This document shows positions 61,352 through 64,000 of a stretch of 64,000 nucleotides of DNA, one piece after another. Position numbers and translations under genes: made by a program. Origin of the DNA: Rhodothalassiaceae bacterium (GTDB taxonomy: Bacteria; Pseudomonadota; Alphaproteobacteria; Sphingomonadales; Rhodothalassiaceae). Below the pieces are notes generated by a model, which saw only the letters and a list, made by a program, of their open reading frames with translations, made no database searches and was not told the origin of the DNA. The DNA lies in the NCBI GenBank assembly GCA_026004935.1, contig BPKC01000001.1, positions 682,001-746,000 of the forward strand. Direction: 5' to 3'. Every line of letters starts with the position of its first letter. Within the stretch, counting starts at the first letter, position 1.

Positions 61352-61387
61352 TGGAATCTCCCCGCTGCGCCTGCTCTCCCTCTACCC

Positions 61388-61416
61388 CCTATAGCAGAAA
61401 TATCTTTAGGTTGCAA
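61388..61416 (-). promoter_or_regulatory. Candidate promoter of the AT-rich orphan gene
   Basis: On the minus strand TTGCAA (61416-61411), 17 bases, then TATAGG (61393-61388). The inferred start near 61381 gives a leader of about 30 bases. It is carried within the AT-rich segment, so the gene seems to have arrived with its own promoter. Confidence 0.5.
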
Positions 61417-61516
61417 TACAAGTTTGTCCTGCCCGATTTCCATGTGGGATGCGGTTCCTGCGGAGAAGAGCTCCGGTCAGGCTCCGACCGCATGCCGCTG
61501 GCGGGGATGCGCCCGC

Positions 61517-64000
61517 CTACTCCGCCGCGCTGTGGGCGGGGGCGGCGGTGCGCGAGAGGATGCGCGCGAGATAGCGGCCGGTGTGGCTTTCGGCCACGCG
61601 GGCCACGTCTTCCGGCGTGCCTTCCGCGACGATGCGCCCGCCCGCATCGCCCCCCTCGGGCCCCAGATCGATGATCCAGTCCGCGCATTTGATGACGTCG
61701 AGATTGTGCTCGATCACGAGCACCGTGTTGCCCTGGTCGACGAGCGCCTGCAGCACCTCGAGCAGCTTGCGCACGTCCTCGAAATGCAGGCCCGTCGTCG
61801 GCTCGTCGAGGATGTAGAGGGTGCGGCCCGTCGCGCGCCGCGAGAGCTCCTTTGCGAGCTTGACCCGCTGCGCCTCGCCGCCTGATAGCGTCGTCGCCTG
61901 CTGGCCGACGCGGATGTAGCCGAGCCCGACCCGCTCCAGCATCTCCAGCCGGTTGCGGATCGCCGGCACCGCCTCGAAGAAGCGGTGGGCCTCCTCGACC
62001 GTCATGTCGAGGACGTCGGCGATCGATCTGCCGCGGTAGCGGATCTCCAGCGTCTCGCGGTTGTAGCGCGCGCCCTTGCACTGGTCGCAGGTCACATAGA
62101 CGTCCGGCAGGAAATGCATCTCGATCTTGATGACGCCGTCGCCCTGGCAGGCCTCGCAGCGCCCGCCCCTGACGTTGAAGGAGAAGCGCCCCGGCCTGTA
62201 GCCGCGCGCCTTCGCCTCCGGCAGACCGGCGAACCATTCCCGGATCGGCGTAAACGCCCCGGTGTAGGTGGCCGGATTCGAGCGCGGCGTGCGGCCGATG
62301 GGGCTCTGGTCGATGTCGATGACCTTGTCGAGATGCTCCAGCCCCTCGATCGCGTCATGCTCCGCCGGCACCCGGCGCGCGCCCATGATCTGGCGGGCGA
62401 GCGCCTTGTAGAGCGTCTCGTTGATGAGCGTCGACTTGCCCGATCCCGAGACGCCCGTCACGCAGACGAAGCAGCCCAGGGGTATCGCGACGTCGATGTT
62501 CTTCAGATTGTGGGCCCGCGCCCCGCGCAGCACGAGCCGCGGCCCGTCCGCGGGGCGCCGCTCGGCCGGCACGGGAATCTCCCGCCGGCCCGCGAGATAG
62601 GCGCCGGTGAGCGAGCGGGGAGCGGCCATGATGTCGGAAAGCGTGCCCTGGGCCACCACCTCGCCGCCATGCTCGCCGGCGCCGGGGCCCATGTCGACGA
62701 TGTGGTCGGCGGCGCGGATGGCCTCCTCGTCATGCTCCACCACGATCACCGTGTTGCCGAGGTCCCGCAGCCGCTCGAGCGTCGCGATCAGCCGCGCGTT
62801 GTCGCGCTGGTGGAGGCCGATGGAGGGCTCGTCCAGCACGTAGAGCACCCCGGTCAGCCCCGAGCCGATCTGGGAGGCGAGCCGGATGCGCTGCGCCTCG
62901 CCGCCGGACAGCGTGCCGGCCGCGCGCGAAAGGGTCAGATACTCCAGCCCGACGTTCTGCAGGAACCCGAGCCGCTCGCCGATCTCGCGCAGCACCTTGT
63001 CGGCGATCGCCCGCTCCTTCTCGGACAGCCGGTCCGGCAGCGCCGCGAACCAGGCGAGCGCGTCCTTGACCGAGAGCGCCGTCACCTCGCCGATGTGCCG
63101 GCCCGCGATCTTCACCGCCAGCGCCTCGGGCTTCAGCCTGTGGCCGCCGCAGGCCGGGCAGACGTGCTCGACCTGGTAGCGGGAGATCTCGTCGCGGATC
63201 CAGGCGGACTCGGATTCGCGCCAGCGGCGCTCGAGATGCGCGATCACCCCCTCGAAGGGGCGGGTGACGCGGAAGCTGCGCCGGCCGTCGTTGAGGCGGA
63301 AGGTGACCGCCTCGTCGCCCGAACCCTCGAGGATCAGCCGCCGCTGCTCCTCGGGCAGCTCCCGCCAGGGGCGGTCGAGGTCGATGCCGAAGCCGGAGGC
63401 GAGGGATTCGAGGAGCTGGCGGTAGTAGGCGACGATGCCGCGGTTCCAGGGATCGATCGCGCCATCGCGCAGAGATCTGTCGGGATCGGGGACGATGAGC
63501 TCGGGATCGAAGACGAGCTTCACGCCCAGCCCGTCGCATTCCGGGCAGGCGCCGTAGGGGCTGTTGAAGGAGAACAGCCGCGGCTCGATCTCCTCGATCG
63601 TAAACCCGGATACCGGACAGGCGAATTTGGCGGAGAACAGGATCGGCTCGCGCGGCCGGCCGTCGGGCCCGGGATCGGCGAACTCGGCCACCGCCAGGCC
63701 GTCGGCCAGCTCCAGCGCCGTCTCCAGGCTGTCGGCCAGCCGCGTCTCGAGGCCTTCCCGGATGACGATCCGGTCCACGACGACGCTGATCTCGTGCTTG
63801 AATTTCTTGTCGAGGGCGGGCGCTTCCTCGATGTCGTAGAAGCCGCCGTCGATCTTCACCCGCTGGAAGCCGCGGCGCTGCAGCTCCTTCAGCTCCTTGC
63901 GGTACTCGCCCTTGCGCCCGCGCACGATGGGGGCGAGCAGGTAGAGCCGCGTGCCCTCGTCCAGCGCCATCAGCCGGTCCACCATCTGGCTTACCGTCTG
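61517..64000 (-). CDS. uvrA: excinuclease ABC subunit A (N-terminus cut by window edge)
   Basis: Damage-recognition ATPase of nucleotide excision repair. About 827 of the usual 940-960 residues are present; the N-terminal Walker A region lies past base 64000. Visible features are the zinc module starting [13 protein letters not shown] with CPECDGLG, then CPACGGHRL and the first signature [14 protein letters not shown] with [13 protein letters not shown]. The second Walker [12 protein letters not shown], the second zinc module ([14 protein letters not shown]), [16 protein letters not shown] and [14 protein letters not shown] follow. No defect is seen. Confidence 0.97.
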   Translation of the reverse strand, partial: QTVSQMVDRLMALDEGTRLYLLAPIVRGRKGEYRKELKELQRRGFQRVKIDGGFYDIEEAPALDKKFKHEISVVVDRIVIREGLETRLADSLETALELADGLAVAEFADPGPDGRPREPILFSAKFACPVSGFTIEEIEPRLFSFNSPYGACPECDGLGVKLVFDPELIVPDPDRSLRDGAIDPWNRGIVAYYRQLLESLASGFGIDLDRPWRELPEEQRRLILEGSGDEAVTFRLNDGRRSFRVTRPFEGVIAHLERRWRESESAWIRDEISRYQVEHVCPACGGHRLKPEALAVKIAGRHIGEVTALSVKDALAWFAALPDRLSEKERAIADKVLREIGERLGFLQNVGLEYLTLSRAAGTLSGGEAQRIRLASQIGSGLTGVLYVLDEPSIGLHQRDNARLIATLERLRDLGNTVIVVEHDEEAIRAADHIVDMGPGAGEHGGEVVAQGTLSDIMAAPRSLTGAYLAGRREIPVPAERRPADGPRLVLRGARAHNLKNIDVAIPLGCFVCVTGVSGSGKSTLINETLYKALARQIMGARRVPAEHDAIEGLEHLDKVIDIDQSPIGRTPRSNPATYTGAFTPIREWFAGLPEAKARGYRPGRFSFNVRGGRCEACQGDGVIKIEMHFLPDVYVTCDQCKGARYNRETLEIRYRGRSIADVLDMTVEEAHRFFEAVPAIRNRLEMLERVGLGYIRVGQQATTLSGGEAQRVKLAKELSRRATGRTLYILDEPTTGLHFEDVRKLLEVLQALVDQGNTVLVIEHNLDVIKCADWIIDLGPEGGDAGGRIVAEGTPEDVARVAESHTGRYLARILSRTAAPAHSAAE

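Overview
The window is GC-rich chromosomal DNA from an alphaproteobacterium. The evidence for that class is: the rimP-nusA-ylxR-infB-rbfA-truB operon; a RNase D-like gene followed by lptC-lptA-lptB-rpoN and ptsN; methionine synthase split into two genes behind metF and an ArsR-methyltransferase fusion; and three large TonB-dependent receptors with short signal peptides ending in AQQ. I cannot place it below class. No rRNA, tRNA, CRISPR array, integrase or recognisable IS element is visible.

Layout. 1-6.7 kb (minus): translation/transcription-termination operon, cut at the left edge inside truB, with a promoter and a hairpin/U-tract attenuator ahead of rimP. 6.9-9.1 kb: GMC oxidoreductase and an FKBP prolyl isomerase. 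9.2-15.95 kb: an accessory block. A MerR-controlled metal module (regulator, outer-membrane protein, MerP-like, MerT-like, no MerA) is bracketed by identical 48-bp direct repeats. Next to it an AT-richer module (74-aa exported peptide, orphan FtsX-type permease, exported zinc peptidase) is bracketed by identical 34-bp direct repeats, one of which is the 3' end of the neighbouring amidohydrolase gene. 15.9-23.6 kb (minus): amidohydrolase, then the methionine operon with an ArsR-type operator. 23.9-28 kb: mlaA and a TonB receptor. 28.2-30.6 kb: a RimK glutamate-ligase triad. 30.7-33.6 kb: small lipoproteins, DUF2267 and SDR genes. 34-40 kb: two tandem paralogous TonB receptors. 40.4-46.4 kb: RNase D, LPS transport, sigma-54, PtsN, acyltransferase. 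46.5-48.5 kb: biotin-dependent carboxylase alpha subunit. 48.6-51.3 kb (minus): a ribosomally made peptide locus. 51.6-60.1 kb: S10 peptidase, envelope and metabolic genes. 60.6-61.4 kb: an AT-rich orphan gene. 61.5-64 kb: uvrA, cut at the right edge.

The most interesting item is the 48.6-51.3 kb locus. It holds an 88-residue precursor with a double-glycine type leader, an MvdC/MvdD/GwsG-like ATP-grasp ligase, and a DUF6624-like protein with an N-terminal hydrophobic segment. This is the arrangement of a graspetide (omega-ester/amide peptide) cluster. The core, rich in Thr/Ser/Lys and Asp and carrying two Cys, matches none of the microviridin, marinostatin or plesiocin cores that I know.

Caution on sequence quality. 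Three genes (ylxR, metH N-terminal half, the ATP-grasp ligase) each need a single G added to or removed from a short G run to read through. This could be real, but three such cases in conserved genes make consensus indel errors at least as likely.
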